From the NCBI GenBank assembly GCA_016215155.1, contig JACRLQ010000012.1, positions 24,776 to 88,775 on the forward strand: a DNA stretch of 64,000 bases, read 5' to 3'. The notes under the pieces were generated by a model. That model was not told where the DNA came from. It ran no database searches and saw only the letters and a list, made by a program, of their open reading frames with translations. The stretch comes from Nitrospirota bacterium (GTDB lineage Bacteria; Nitrospirota; Thermodesulfovibrionia; Thermodesulfovibrionales; UBA6898). Positions 1-6,974 of this stretch are shown piece by piece (positions within the stretch are counted from its first letter, which is position 1; the number at the start of each line of letters is the position of its first letter). Made by a program: the position numbers and the translations under genes.

Positions 1-1
1 G

Positions 2-574
2 GGTCTGCCCGGCAGATTCGGCATAGGGACCTTCGGTCGCGTGCGTAAGCAGAAGGGGACGGACCTTTTCATAGGCGCAATGATCGAATTGCTTCCCCGG
101 TACCCGGAATGGACCGCGGTGATAACCGGCCTGTGCGCGCCCGAAGACTCCGTCTTTGTCGAAGGGCTCAAGAGGCGGATATCCGAAGCCGGGCTGCTAA
201 AGAGAATTCTTGTCCTAGGTGTCAGGCCCCCTGCGGAGATGCCGCTTTGGTTCCGGCGTGTGACCGTATACGTCGCCCCTATGCGGTGGGAAGGTTTTGG
301 ACTGACACCTCTGGAGGCGATGGCTTCGGGCGCTGCGGTGGTCGCCACTCGAACAGGCGCGGCCCCTCTGCTGGTGGACGACGGGGTGACGGGAAGCCTT
401 ATCGAGCCTGATTCGCTGGACGCTCTTGTCAGGGCCCTTGAGCCCCTTATGGCCGATCCGGCGAGGGCAGTGGAAATGGGCAGGGCCGGACGGACCAGGG
501 CTGTAGACCTGCATGACATAGTTGCCGAGTCGGCCGCCATCAGAGAGGTCTACGAGAAGCTATGGGAAGCCTGA
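2..574 (+). CDS. Glycosyltransferase family 4 (GT-B), 3' part only
   Basis: This is the C-terminal half of a retaining GT-B glycosyltransferase; the reading frame is open back to the window edge, so the 5' end is missing. The visible start of the second Rossmann domain is GRVRKQKGTDLF. The nucleotide-sugar binding motif EGFGLTPLEAMASG (E-x7-E type) lies near position 300, followed by TRTGAAPLLVDDGVTG. The GRVRKQKGTDLF segment resembles LPS-core mannosyl/glucosyltransferases of the LpcC type, so a role in cell-surface polysaccharide assembly at the inner membrane is likely. The donor and acceptor cannot be told. A GTG at 41 is in frame but falls inside the conserved domain and is not a credible start. 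Confidence 0.85.
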   Translation, partial: GLPGRFGIGTFGRVRKQKGTDLFIGAMIELLPRYPEWTAVITGLCAPEDSVFVEGLKRRISEAGLLKRILVLGVRPPAEMPLWFRRVTVYVAPMRWEGFGLTPLEAMASGAAVVATRTGAAPLLVDDGVTGSLIEPDSLDALVRALEPLMADPARAVEMGRAGRTRAVDLHDIVAESAAIREVYEKLWEA

Positions 575-799
575 GTCGCTGACGGTCGCGACCTAAAGCC
601 CACCTTTATCGATGGCAAAAAAACTGCCGGATCGGTCTCTGCTTTGCTTGTCCTGAGATTGTGGTTATCAAGATAACTATACTGCAATTTATAAAGAAAA
701 ATGATAATGGACTTTTTTAGGCTCTTATAATATATTAATTGCATCTGAATTCGCGCCGGGGGGCCAAAGGTGCCCTTCGGATGTTTACTGGAGGCCGGT

Positions 800-2131
800 A
801 TGAGAAGAGTTTTACTGTTTTTATTGTTTCTGTCCGCTGTCGTTATCTTTGGCGTCTCAACTTTCGGTATGGAGACCGCGGCACAACAGTCGTCTGACGA
901 CACCTGTATAACCGACAAGTGTCATGCGTCGATGGGTAAGGCCAAATTCGTCCACGGACCGGTCGCAGTCGGCGAATGCCTGTCATGTCATGAAAGAAAG
1001 GCGAAACACAGTTTTCAGCCTATCACCAATGTCGGGGAACTATGCTATAGATGTCACGACAGGGTCGACTCGAAAAAGGGCGTCCATAAACCGGTCAAGG
1101 ACGGCAGCTGCACGAAATGTCATGATCCGCATCAGTCTCCGTTTAAATTTCAGCTGAGGGCTGAAGGCACGAACCTCTGTTTCCTGTGTCACAACAAGAA
1201 ACTTGCGGATGGCAAATTCGTCCATGGTCCGGTCGCCGTCGGGGGTTGTTCCATGTGCCACAACCCCCATCAGACCGACTTCCCCAAAATGCTCAACGCC
1301 AGGGGCAACGATGTCTGCTTTCAGTGTCATACGGACAAGGCCGAGGCCTTTAAGGGGAAGAAGTTCGTGCATAACCCGGTGCAGGACAACTGTATAAATT
1401 GTCACAGCCCTCACGCGGGCGAATATAAATTTAATTTCTCTTCTGAAGGAAGTATGGACCTCTGTTTCAACTGTCATTCCGACAAGAAAGAATGGATCGC
1501 CGCGGTCAAGGTGAAGCATGGCGGACTTGAAACGGACAGGAAGTGTCTTGCCTGCCACGACCCGCATGTCTCGGATTTTCCCAAACAGCTCGTGAAGCAG
1601 CCGGTTGACACCTGTATGTTATGCCATAACAAGCCTCTTGACACCCCTGAGGGCAAGATAGTCGACATGAAAGAGTACCTCTCAAAAAACAAGGAACACC
1701 ATGGGCCCATTCTTCAGGGTGACTGCTCGTCCTGCCATAACACGCACGGCTCCGATAATTTCAGGATTCTCCGGAAATATTACCCGCCGCTTTTTTACGC
1801 GCCCTTCGACCCGAAAAATTATGAACTCTGTTTCAATTGCCACGAAAGGACCCTGGTGCAGGACGCAAAAACCACGACCCTGACCGGGTTCAGAAACGGC
1901 GACCAGAACCTGCATTTCGTACATGTGAACAAACAGGTCAAGGGACGCACCTGCAGGGCCTGTCACGATGCCCACGCGACCAATAATCCGAAACACATAA
2001 GGAATGCGGTGCCTTTCGGGGCCTGGGGCCTGCCGGTGGGGTTCCAGCAGTCGGCCAACGGCGGCGCCTGCCTGCCCGGCTGTCACCAAAAGTTTGAATA
2101 TGACAGAATCAAGGGCGTAAAAAACAGGTGA
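800..2131 (+). CDS. Exported multihaem c-type cytochrome, 13 CXXCH plus two variant haem motifs
   Basis: A 443-residue cytochrome with doubled-CXXCH architecture (paired motifs spaced like PF09699 proteins). I count 13 CXXCH motifs, one N-terminal C-x4-CH (CITDKCH) and one C-terminal C-x3-CH (CLPGCH), so up to 15 haems. The recurring HGPV/HNPV segments supply likely distal His ligands. The N-terminus is a signal peptide (MRRVLLFLLFLSAVVIFG), so it acts in the periplasm or beyond. I chose ATG 800 because GGAGG at 790-794 sits 5 nt upstream; an in-frame GTG at 770 would place extra residues before the signal peptide. A TATAAT box is at 726-731. It is the first gene of a four-gene operon, its stop overlapping the next start (GTGA). 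Likely role: multi-electron transfer to an unknown partner. Confidence 0.9.
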   Translation: MRRVLLFLLFLSAVVIFGVSTFGMETAAQQSSDDTCITDKCHASMGKAKFVHGPVAVGECLSCHERKAKHSFQPITNVGELCYRCHDRVDSKKGVHKPVKDGSCTKCHDPHQSPFKFQLRAEGTNLCFLCHNKKLADGKFVHGPVAVGGCSMCHNPHQTDFPKMLNARGNDVCFQCHTDKAEAFKGKKFVHNPVQDNCINCHSPHAGEYKFNFSSEGSMDLCFNCHSDKKEWIAAVKVKHGGLETDRKCLACHDPHVSDFPKQLVKQPVDTCMLCHNKPLDTPEGKIVDMKEYLSKNKEHHGPILQGDCSSCHNTHGSDNFRILRKYYPPLFYAPFDPKNYELCFNCHERTLVQDAKTTTLTGFRNGDQNLHFVHVNKQVKGRTCRACHDAHATNNPKHIRNAVPFGAWGLPVGFQQSANGGACLPGCHQKFEYDRIKGVKNR

Positions 2132-2697
2132 GCGGACTGATCCCGCGTTTCCCATGCGCCAGACCTTTGTCCTTCCGAAAGTCCCGGGACGGCGCGGTAA
2201 CGCTGGTGTTTTTCACGTCGCTGATTGTTATTTTTTTCGTGTACGCGCAGGCCTTTGCCGGGGCGCCCGAGAGGGAGAAAGCCGCCCAGCTATTAAAGTC
2301 GGCGGCTAAATTCAACGGTGAGGGAGAGACCGACCGTGCTATTGCCGCGGTGGAAGAGGCGATAATTCTGACCCCCGACCAGGCCGAAGCGCGTGAGCAA
2401 CTGGGGACGCTATTGTTAAAGAAGAAACTCTTCGACGACGCCTCAAGGGCCTTCAATGAGGCGCTAAAGATCAATCCAAATATGAGGTCCGCCAAGACAG
2501 GGATCGGACTCGCCCTCATCGGCAAGGGAGATCTTGCGGGGGCCGAGGCCGCGTTGAAGAATGCCCTCACGCTGAACCCTTATCCGGCAATGACCCACTA
2601 CGCTCTCGGACTCTTATACCAGAAAATGAACAATGATGAAAAAGCGTTGTTACACTTCAAGGAAGGTCTGAGGACATATAAGGAAGGAAAAAAGTGA
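2128..2697 (+). CDS. TPR-repeat protein, membrane-anchored or exported
   Basis: A 189-residue protein with an N-terminal hydrophobic segment (about residues 25-45, ending AQAFAG) that could be a signal peptide or anchor, then about four tetratricopeptide repeats over residues 48-185 (for example EAREQLGTLLLKKKLFDDAS). TPR domains are protein-binding scaffolds. Both ends overlap neighbours by GTGA, implying translational coupling with the 15-haem-site cytochrome upstream and the thioredoxin-like protein downstream. The likely job is scaffolding cytochrome assembly or an electron-transfer complex at the periplasmic face; that role is inference from position. The GTG start at 2128 is chosen for the overlap; no better start follows before the hydrophobic segment. 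Confidence 0.8.
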   Translation: MSGLIPRFPCARPLSFRKSRDGAVTLVFFTSLIVIFFVYAQAFAGAPEREKAAQLLKSAAKFNGEGETDRAIAAVEEAIILTPDQAEAREQLGTLLLKKKLFDDASRAFNEALKINPNMRSAKTGIGLALIGKGDLAGAEAALKNALTLNPYPAMTHYALGLLYQKMNNDEKALLHFKEGLRTYKEGKK

Positions 2698-3812
2698 AGA
2701 CAACAGGTATACTCGGCGGATTTTATAAAAAGGCGACTCTGGCGCTTCTGACTTCCCTGATTTTTCTCATAATATCCGGGGCCTATACCTCCGGGGCCTC
2801 GGCCCTGCTTCAAACCGGGAGTCAGGCTCCTGATTTCGCGCTCAGGGACCTCGACGGCAAAGAAGTCGCCCTGTCGCACTACTCGCAGCAGAAGGCGGTG
2901 GTGATTTTTTTCTGGGCCACCTGGAGCGCCAATTCACCGAAGGCGCTTAAACGGTTCGAAAACTTCAGGAAGAAATATAAAGACAGGGGCATAGAAATAA
3001 TAGCGGTCAACGCCGATAATCAGGCAGTCTCCTCCGGTGACGTAGAAAAGATAAGAGACCTGGTAAAAAGCGCAGGGGTGACCTTCCCCGTCCTCATCGA
3101 CAGAGGGCTCCAGACCTTTCGTGACTATGAGGTCATTGCGCTGCCTTCAACAGTTGTGGTAGTCGAGGGCAAAATATCATATGTGCTGCCGGGGTTTCCG
3201 CTTGTCGCAACTGAAGAGCTCTTCGACTACCTTTCGACCCTTGCCGGCGATAAACCCGTCAGCAAAACGGACGGGGGATATAAACCCAAACATGACGCGA
3301 TAGCGGATGCCAATCTTGCGAAAGGGTTTGTCAGGAAAGAGAAGTTTGCCTTGGCGTACCCCCTGTACAAAAAGGCCATAGAAAAAGACCCAAAGTATAT
3401 GCTCCCTTACGTCGAACTCTCCAGGCTCTATTGTCTGGAGGGAAGGCTTCAGGATGCGGAGGAGACCCTCCGAGGCGCCCTCAAGGTCGAGCCCGAACAC
3501 CCGGCGGTCGTCAGTGAACTCGGCAATGTGCTCATAAAGGAAAAAAAGATCAAAGAGGCCATTGAACTTCTGGCCAAGGTGGTCAAAGAAGAGTCTTATA
3601 CACCCGCCGTTTATTATTACGCATACGCCCTGTCCCAGGACGGACTTCTGGGGGAGGCTTTTGCGGTTTTTGAAAAAGCCATCCGGCTGAATCCCTTTGA
3701 TCCGGCAATTTATAAATTGCGCGGTGAGGTCCTTGAAAATAACAGGATGACAAAGGAAGCCATAGCCGATTATAAGAAATCGCTTGAGCTTCTTATGAAA
3801 TACAGGGACTGA
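2694..3812 (+). CDS. Thioredoxin-like (TlpA/AhpC-TSA fold) and TPR fusion lacking catalytic cysteines
   Basis: A 372-residue protein with a hydrophobic N-terminal segment (about 13-33), a TlpA/AhpC-TSA-type domain (about 40-185: QAPDFALRDLDGKEVAL, then VVIFFWATWSANSPKAL, then the cis-Pro region ALPSTVVV) and about four TPRs (205-370). In TlpA-like reductases the active site is WCxxC. Here it reads W77-S-A-N-S81-P, both cysteines being serine, so ordinary disulfide exchange is not possible. It overlaps the preceding TPR gene (GTGA) and is followed 1 bp later by the 8-haem cytochrome gene. Perhaps it is a haem- or apocytochrome-handling chaperone using the fold for binding only; this is inference. 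Confidence 0.85.
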   Translation: MKTTGILGGFYKKATLALLTSLIFLIISGAYTSGASALLQTGSQAPDFALRDLDGKEVALSHYSQQKAVVIFFWATWSANSPKALKRFENFRKKYKDRGIEIIAVNADNQAVSSGDVEKIRDLVKSAGVTFPVLIDRGLQTFRDYEVIALPSTVVVVEGKISYVLPGFPLVATEELFDYLSTLAGDKPVSKTDGGYKPKHDAIADANLAKGFVRKEKFALAYPLYKKAIEKDPKYMLPYVELSRLYCLEGRLQDAEETLRGALKVEPEHPAVVSELGNVLIKEKKIKEAIELLAKVVKEESYTPAVYYYAYALSQDGLLGEAFAVFEKAIRLNPFDPAIYKLRGEVLENNRMTKEAIADYKKSLELLMKYRD

Positions 3813-3813
3813 T

Positions 3814-4836
3814 TTGTCCAAAAGACCTCGATTATTTCCGTCCGGACCCCTCATTTTGGCGCTTGTTATGATTGTTATATTTTCCCGGATCCAGTCCGCC
3901 GACTCCGCGGTGATGTCCGTAATTCAGCCCAGAAACAACAGTGTGATAACCGGCAGATTTCTGACCCTTTCGCTCAGGATAACCGACCCGGGAATCGACA
4001 CTCTGACCGTCTCTTCGGGCAAGTCGGGCCGGGCACAGGTATTGCCCGTGCCGAAGGGAAAAGAGACCTTCTGCAAGGTCCTGCCGGTGAATTTTCGCGC
4101 CAATGAGATCGAGGTGACCGCGTCCAGGTCCGGGAAGATAGTTGATACCGCGAAAATAGCGGTCTCCTACAGGTCCGATATTTCTAACCGCTCAGGCCCC
4201 ACGGGGGCTGAATTCACCTGGAAGCCGTTTCATGTTGAAGAAAGAGAGGCCGCCTGCGGCGGATGCCACAGGATGAACGTCACCGCCGGTGACCTGTTAC
4301 CTAAAACCCCCGGGGACTCGATGTGCTATCCCTGTCATAAAAAAATTACTGACAACAAATCCGTTCACGGACCCTCAGCCCGGTGGGAGTGTCTCAGATG
4401 CCACGAGAAGGATTCCAAACCCAGCAGATTTGTCATCACGAATACCGAGGCCGACCTATGCTTTTCCTGTCATACAGGGGAAAAGGTCCTGTGGGCGAAA
4501 AAAAAATATATGCACGGACCGGCTGCGACCGGAAAATGCTCGATATGTCATGATCCTCACGCATCGCCGAGCCGTTATACCCTCAAACTACCGGTCAGGC
4601 AACTCTGCCTCTCCTGCCATGAAAATGTCCTGAACGACTTCAAAAAACACTCTTTTAAGGTCTTCGCATCCGTCGCGGAGGAACATCCCATTCGGGGTGT
4701 CAGGGACCCCAAGAACCCTGGTGAAAAAATTACCTGTGCCAGTTGCCACAATCCGCACGCATCCGTAACGCCGGCCATGCTCGCCTACGAGGGTGGGAGC
4801 ATTTATAATTTCTGCAACCAGTGCCATAAAAAATAG
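3814..4836 (+). CDS. Octahaem c-type cytochrome with N-terminal Ig-like region
   Basis: A 340-residue protein starting at TTG 3814, immediately after the upstream stop. It has an N-terminal hydrophobic segment (about 8-28), a beta-rich region at about 30-125 that looks like a bacterial Ig-like domain (MSVIQPRNNSVITGRFLTLS), and then eight CXXCH motifs (CGGCH, CYPCH, CLRCH, CFSCH, CSICH, CLSCH, CASCH, CNQCH). Haem spacing and HGP segments resemble the first cytochrome of the operon, so the two probably share ancestry. It ends the operon; the 3' region carries the cspA promoter and a terminator hairpin. Likely an electron carrier anchored in or exported across the inner membrane. Confidence 0.88.
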   Translation: MSKRPRLFPSGPLILALVMIVIFSRIQSADSAVMSVIQPRNNSVITGRFLTLSLRITDPGIDTLTVSSGKSGRAQVLPVPKGKETFCKVLPVNFRANEIEVTASRSGKIVDTAKIAVSYRSDISNRSGPTGAEFTWKPFHVEEREAACGGCHRMNVTAGDLLPKTPGDSMCYPCHKKITDNKSVHGPSARWECLRCHEKDSKPSRFVITNTEADLCFSCHTGEKVLWAKKKYMHGPAATGKCSICHDPHASPSRYTLKLPVRQLCLSCHENVLNDFKKHSFKVFASVAEEHPIRGVRDPKNPGEKITCASCHNPHASVTPAMLAYEGGSIYNFCNQCHKK

Positions 4837-4847
4837 GAAGGAAACTC

Positions 4848-4877
4848 TTGACTAGCCTTGATCGGCCATGGTAATCT
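4848..4877 (+). promoter_or_regulatory. Sigma-70-like promoter upstream of cspA
   Basis: TTGACT (4848-4853) and TAATCT (4872-4877) are separated by 18 bp. The promoter lies just after the octahaem cytochrome stop and before a terminator-like hairpin, so transcripts from it would first meet the hairpin at 4910-4947 before reaching cspA. Confidence 0.5.
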
Positions 4878-4909
4878 AGCGGTGAAGTTTCAGAGGTTTT
4901 TGAATCGGT

Positions 4910-4947
4910 AGGGCCACAAAGACTTTTAGCTTTGCGGCCCTTTTTTT
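4910..4947 (+). terminator. Rho-independent terminator or attenuator before cspA
   Basis: Arms AGGGCCACAAAG (4910-4921) and CTTTGCGGCCCT (4930-4941) pair with one A-C mismatch around an 8-nt loop and run into seven T residues. It ends the cytochrome operon. It may also attenuate the short leader starting from the promoter at 4848-4877. Confidence 0.8.
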
Positions 4948-4997
4948 ATTGAAGTACGACGTCTGAGACTTAGTCTTAAGTAAGGAGGTAAAAAGTA

Positions 4998-5198
4998 ATG
5001 GCAAATGGAAAAGTAAAGTGGTTCAATGAAGCAAAAGGATTCGGCTTTATCACAAGCGAAGACGGAAGCGACGTATTTGTACACTATTCATCCATCCAGA
5101 GCAACGGGTTTAAATCCCTTGCCGAAGGCGACGCGGTCAGTTTTGATACTGAAAAGGGACCGAAAGGTCCTAAGGCAGTGAATGTAGTGAAGATCTGA
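4998..5198 (+). CDS. cspA: Cold-shock protein, CspA family
   Basis: A 66-residue single OB-fold (cold-shock domain) protein of normal length. The RNA-binding motifs RNP1 (KGFGFI) and RNP2 (VFVHYS) are intact. It binds single-stranded RNA and DNA and acts as an RNA chaperone in the cytoplasm. A strong ribosome-binding site (AAGGAGG, from 4981) precedes ATG 4998. It is monocistronic, bounded by hairpins on both sides. The 50-nt stretch between the upstream hairpin and the gene would form part of its leader. Confidence 0.95.
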   Translation: MANGKVKWFNEAKGFGFITSEDGSDVFVHYSSIQSNGFKSLAEGDAVSFDTEKGPKGPKAVNVVKI

Positions 5199-5211
5199 TT
5201 GGGGTATGAGC

Positions 5212-5245
5212 GCCCCCCTGCTAAGCGGCAGGGGGGCTTTTTTTT
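5212..5245 (+). terminator. Strong rho-independent terminator after cspA
   Basis: Ten-bp perfect stem GCCCCCCTGC (5212-5221) with GCAGGGGGGC (5228-5237), a 6-nt loop and a run of T residues at 5238-5245. Confidence 0.92.
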
Positions 5246-5350
5246 GTCTTTTCGCATGATAATTGCGAATAGTCCGTTCGGATATGCCGCCCATCCGCAA
5301 AATGAATGATATAATATAACAAAGGGCGTGGACCTTTATTTCAACGAATC

Positions 5351-6496
5351 ATGGCAGAACTGAAATTCAGAAATGATCTGATCGGCGGCAGTGCCGGCAT
5401 CCCCGGCGGCCCGCCACGGGAGTGTTGCCCCGGGAGCGCAGGGAAAAAACCTGACTTTGTTATCGGGACGATTATGACCGCCTCAGGTCCTGTCGAAAAA
5501 GTCTCCACCAGGCTTTCCTCGTCCGATTATCTGGGGCATATCAGGTGCCGGACGACCGCCTTCAGAAACAATTATACTATACCCCCAGGGATATACGCTG
5601 CGGGACAACCCGGTGAAGATTCCGATATACTCGTCAGTTCCAATTACAAACTCAGCTTCGACGCGCTCAGAAAGGAACTGGAAGGGTTAAATGTCTGGAT
5701 CCTTGTCCTCGATACACGCGGAATAAACGTATGGTGCGCCGCCGGGAAGGGCACCTTCGGGACGGAAGAATTGCTCAGGCGGATATCTTCGACCGGCATT
5801 GAACATATCGTCAGCCACAGAAGGCTCATCGTTCCTCAGCTCGGGGCCCCCGGAGTAAGCGCCTATAAGGTGAAAAGGGCCTCCGGTTTCACGGTATGTT
5901 TCGGTCCCGTGCGGGCGAGGGACCTGAAAGAATTCATAGCCCGGGGGTACAGGGCAACGGATATGATGAGAACCGTGAGTTTTCCGATATATGACAGGCT
6001 CGTGCTGACCCCCATGGAGATTGTGCCGGCGATGAAGAACTATCCTGTGTATGTCCTGATCGTGCTTGTCATATCAGGCCTTCATCCCGATGGCATACTC
6101 TTCAGGGACGCCATCGCGGGGGGAATACCGCTTCTGCTTCTGGGACTTGTGGCGATACTGGCGGGGGCCTTCATAACGCCTCTTTTGCTTCCGTATATCC
6201 CTTCCCGGTCATTTGCAGTCAAGGGATGGATAGCCGGGATATTCTTTGTTTTCCCGCTGGTCCGGTTCACCTGGCCTGACGGCGGACAGGACCCGATTCT
6301 TCTGGGCTTTTCGTGTCTTTTTTTCCCCATGGTGAGTTCTTACGTTGCGCTTCAGTTTACAGGGTCCACCACATTTACCGGAATGTCGGGCGTGAAGAAG
6401 GAATTGAGGACAGCCGTGCCGGTCTATATTGTCTCTGGTGTAATATCCCTGGTTTTGCTCATTATCCATAAGATCGCCGGATGGGGTCCACTTTGA
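5351..6496 (+). CDS. hgcA: Mercury-methylation corrinoid protein HgcA
   Basis: HgcA donates a corrinoid-bound methyl group to Hg(II), giving methylmercury, with HgcB as electron donor. The diagnostic cap-helix motif N126-V-W-C129-A-A-G-K133 is complete; the Cys is the known cobalt ligand in characterised HgcA. The preceding NYTIPPGIYAAGQP segment and the core (residues about 40-215) match the corrinoid-binding domain. The C-terminus (about 231-375) holds four to five membrane helices, as in known HgcA. The Cys-containing N-terminal tail (PPRECCPG) is common in the family. Length (381) is somewhat above the usual, owing to this tail. The start at 5351 has no clear ribosome-binding site; a later start would not remove the core. 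It overlaps hgcB by 16 bp. Confidence 0.95.
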   Translation: MAELKFRNDLIGGSAGIPGGPPRECCPGSAGKKPDFVIGTIMTASGPVEKVSTRLSSSDYLGHIRCRTTAFRNNYTIPPGIYAAGQPGEDSDILVSSNYKLSFDALRKELEGLNVWILVLDTRGINVWCAAGKGTFGTEELLRRISSTGIEHIVSHRRLIVPQLGAPGVSAYKVKRASGFTVCFGPVRARDLKEFIARGYRATDMMRTVSFPIYDRLVLTPMEIVPAMKNYPVYVLIVLVISGLHPDGILFRDAIAGGIPLLLLGLVAILAGAFITPLLLPYIPSRSFAVKGWIAGIFFVFPLVRFTWPDGGQDPILLGFSCLFFPMVSSYVALQFTGSTTFTGMSGVKKELRTAVPVYIVSGVISLVLLIIHKIAGWGPL

Positions 6497-6789
6497 AATA
6501 TCTCACGGGAGTTTCAAGCCTCGTCCTCGATCCGGAGAAATGCACGGGTTGCGGGGTATGTATGACGGTATGTCCGCATAAGGTCTTTACGCGTATGGAA
6601 AAGAAGGTGACGGTCACCGACAGGGACCTGTGTATGGAATGCAGCGCGTGCGTCAATAATTGCGCCTTCGGCGCGCTTACCGTCGACAGGGGTGTCGGGT
6701 GCGCGGCAGCGTTAATAAACAGCATGATTAACGGCGGAGAGCCCTCCTGCGACTGCAGCGGCGGTCCCGACAAAGCCTCCTGCTGCTGA
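6481..6789 (+). CDS. hgcB: Mercury-methylation ferredoxin HgcB
   Basis: A 102-residue 2[4Fe-4S] ferredoxin that supplies low-potential electrons to regenerate Co(I) in HgcA. Cluster I ligands are C21, C24, C27, C31 and cluster II ligands C51, C54, C57, C61. The family's extra conserved cysteine is at C74 and the characteristic vicinal pair ends the protein (C101-C102). The second cluster reads CMECSAC where CMECGAC is usual. A further CDC at 90-92 adds thiols to the tail, which is thought to shuttle Hg(II). It overlaps hgcA by 16 bp, so the two are translationally coupled. Confidence 0.94.
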   Translation: MGSTLKYLTGVSSLVLDPEKCTGCGVCMTVCPHKVFTRMEKKVTVTDRDLCMECSACVNNCAFGALTVDRGVGCAAALINSMINGGEPSCDCSGGPDKASCC

Positions 6790-6881
6790 CGTTATAATTT
6801 CTTTCATCACTTCCCGTAGTTCCGAATATTTCCTGTTATCCTTCTGATACCCGGATACGTCATGTGCCGAAGCGTCCGGGG

Positions 6882-6910
6882 TTGACATTCGCGTTGCAAT
6901 GAAATAAATT
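6882..6910 (+). promoter_or_regulatory. Near-consensus sigma-70 promoter for the sensor kinase
   Basis: TTGACA (6882-6887), a 17-bp spacer and TAAATT (6905-6910), 65 bp before the kinase start at 6975. The kinase is therefore probably transcribed separately from hgcAB. Confidence 0.7.
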
Positions 6911-6974
6911 CTAATCAGGGAGACCGTTTTGAGACCTGTTTGCGCGGATATCTACTATCTTAGCGGGGAGGATT

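Noticed and set aside
4837..4947. c-di-GMP (GEMM) riboswitch upstream of cspA
   Set aside because: Cytochrome-associated GEMM elements carry a GCAAAG-type core; only a weak CACAAAG resemblance exists and the hairpin explains the conservation better.
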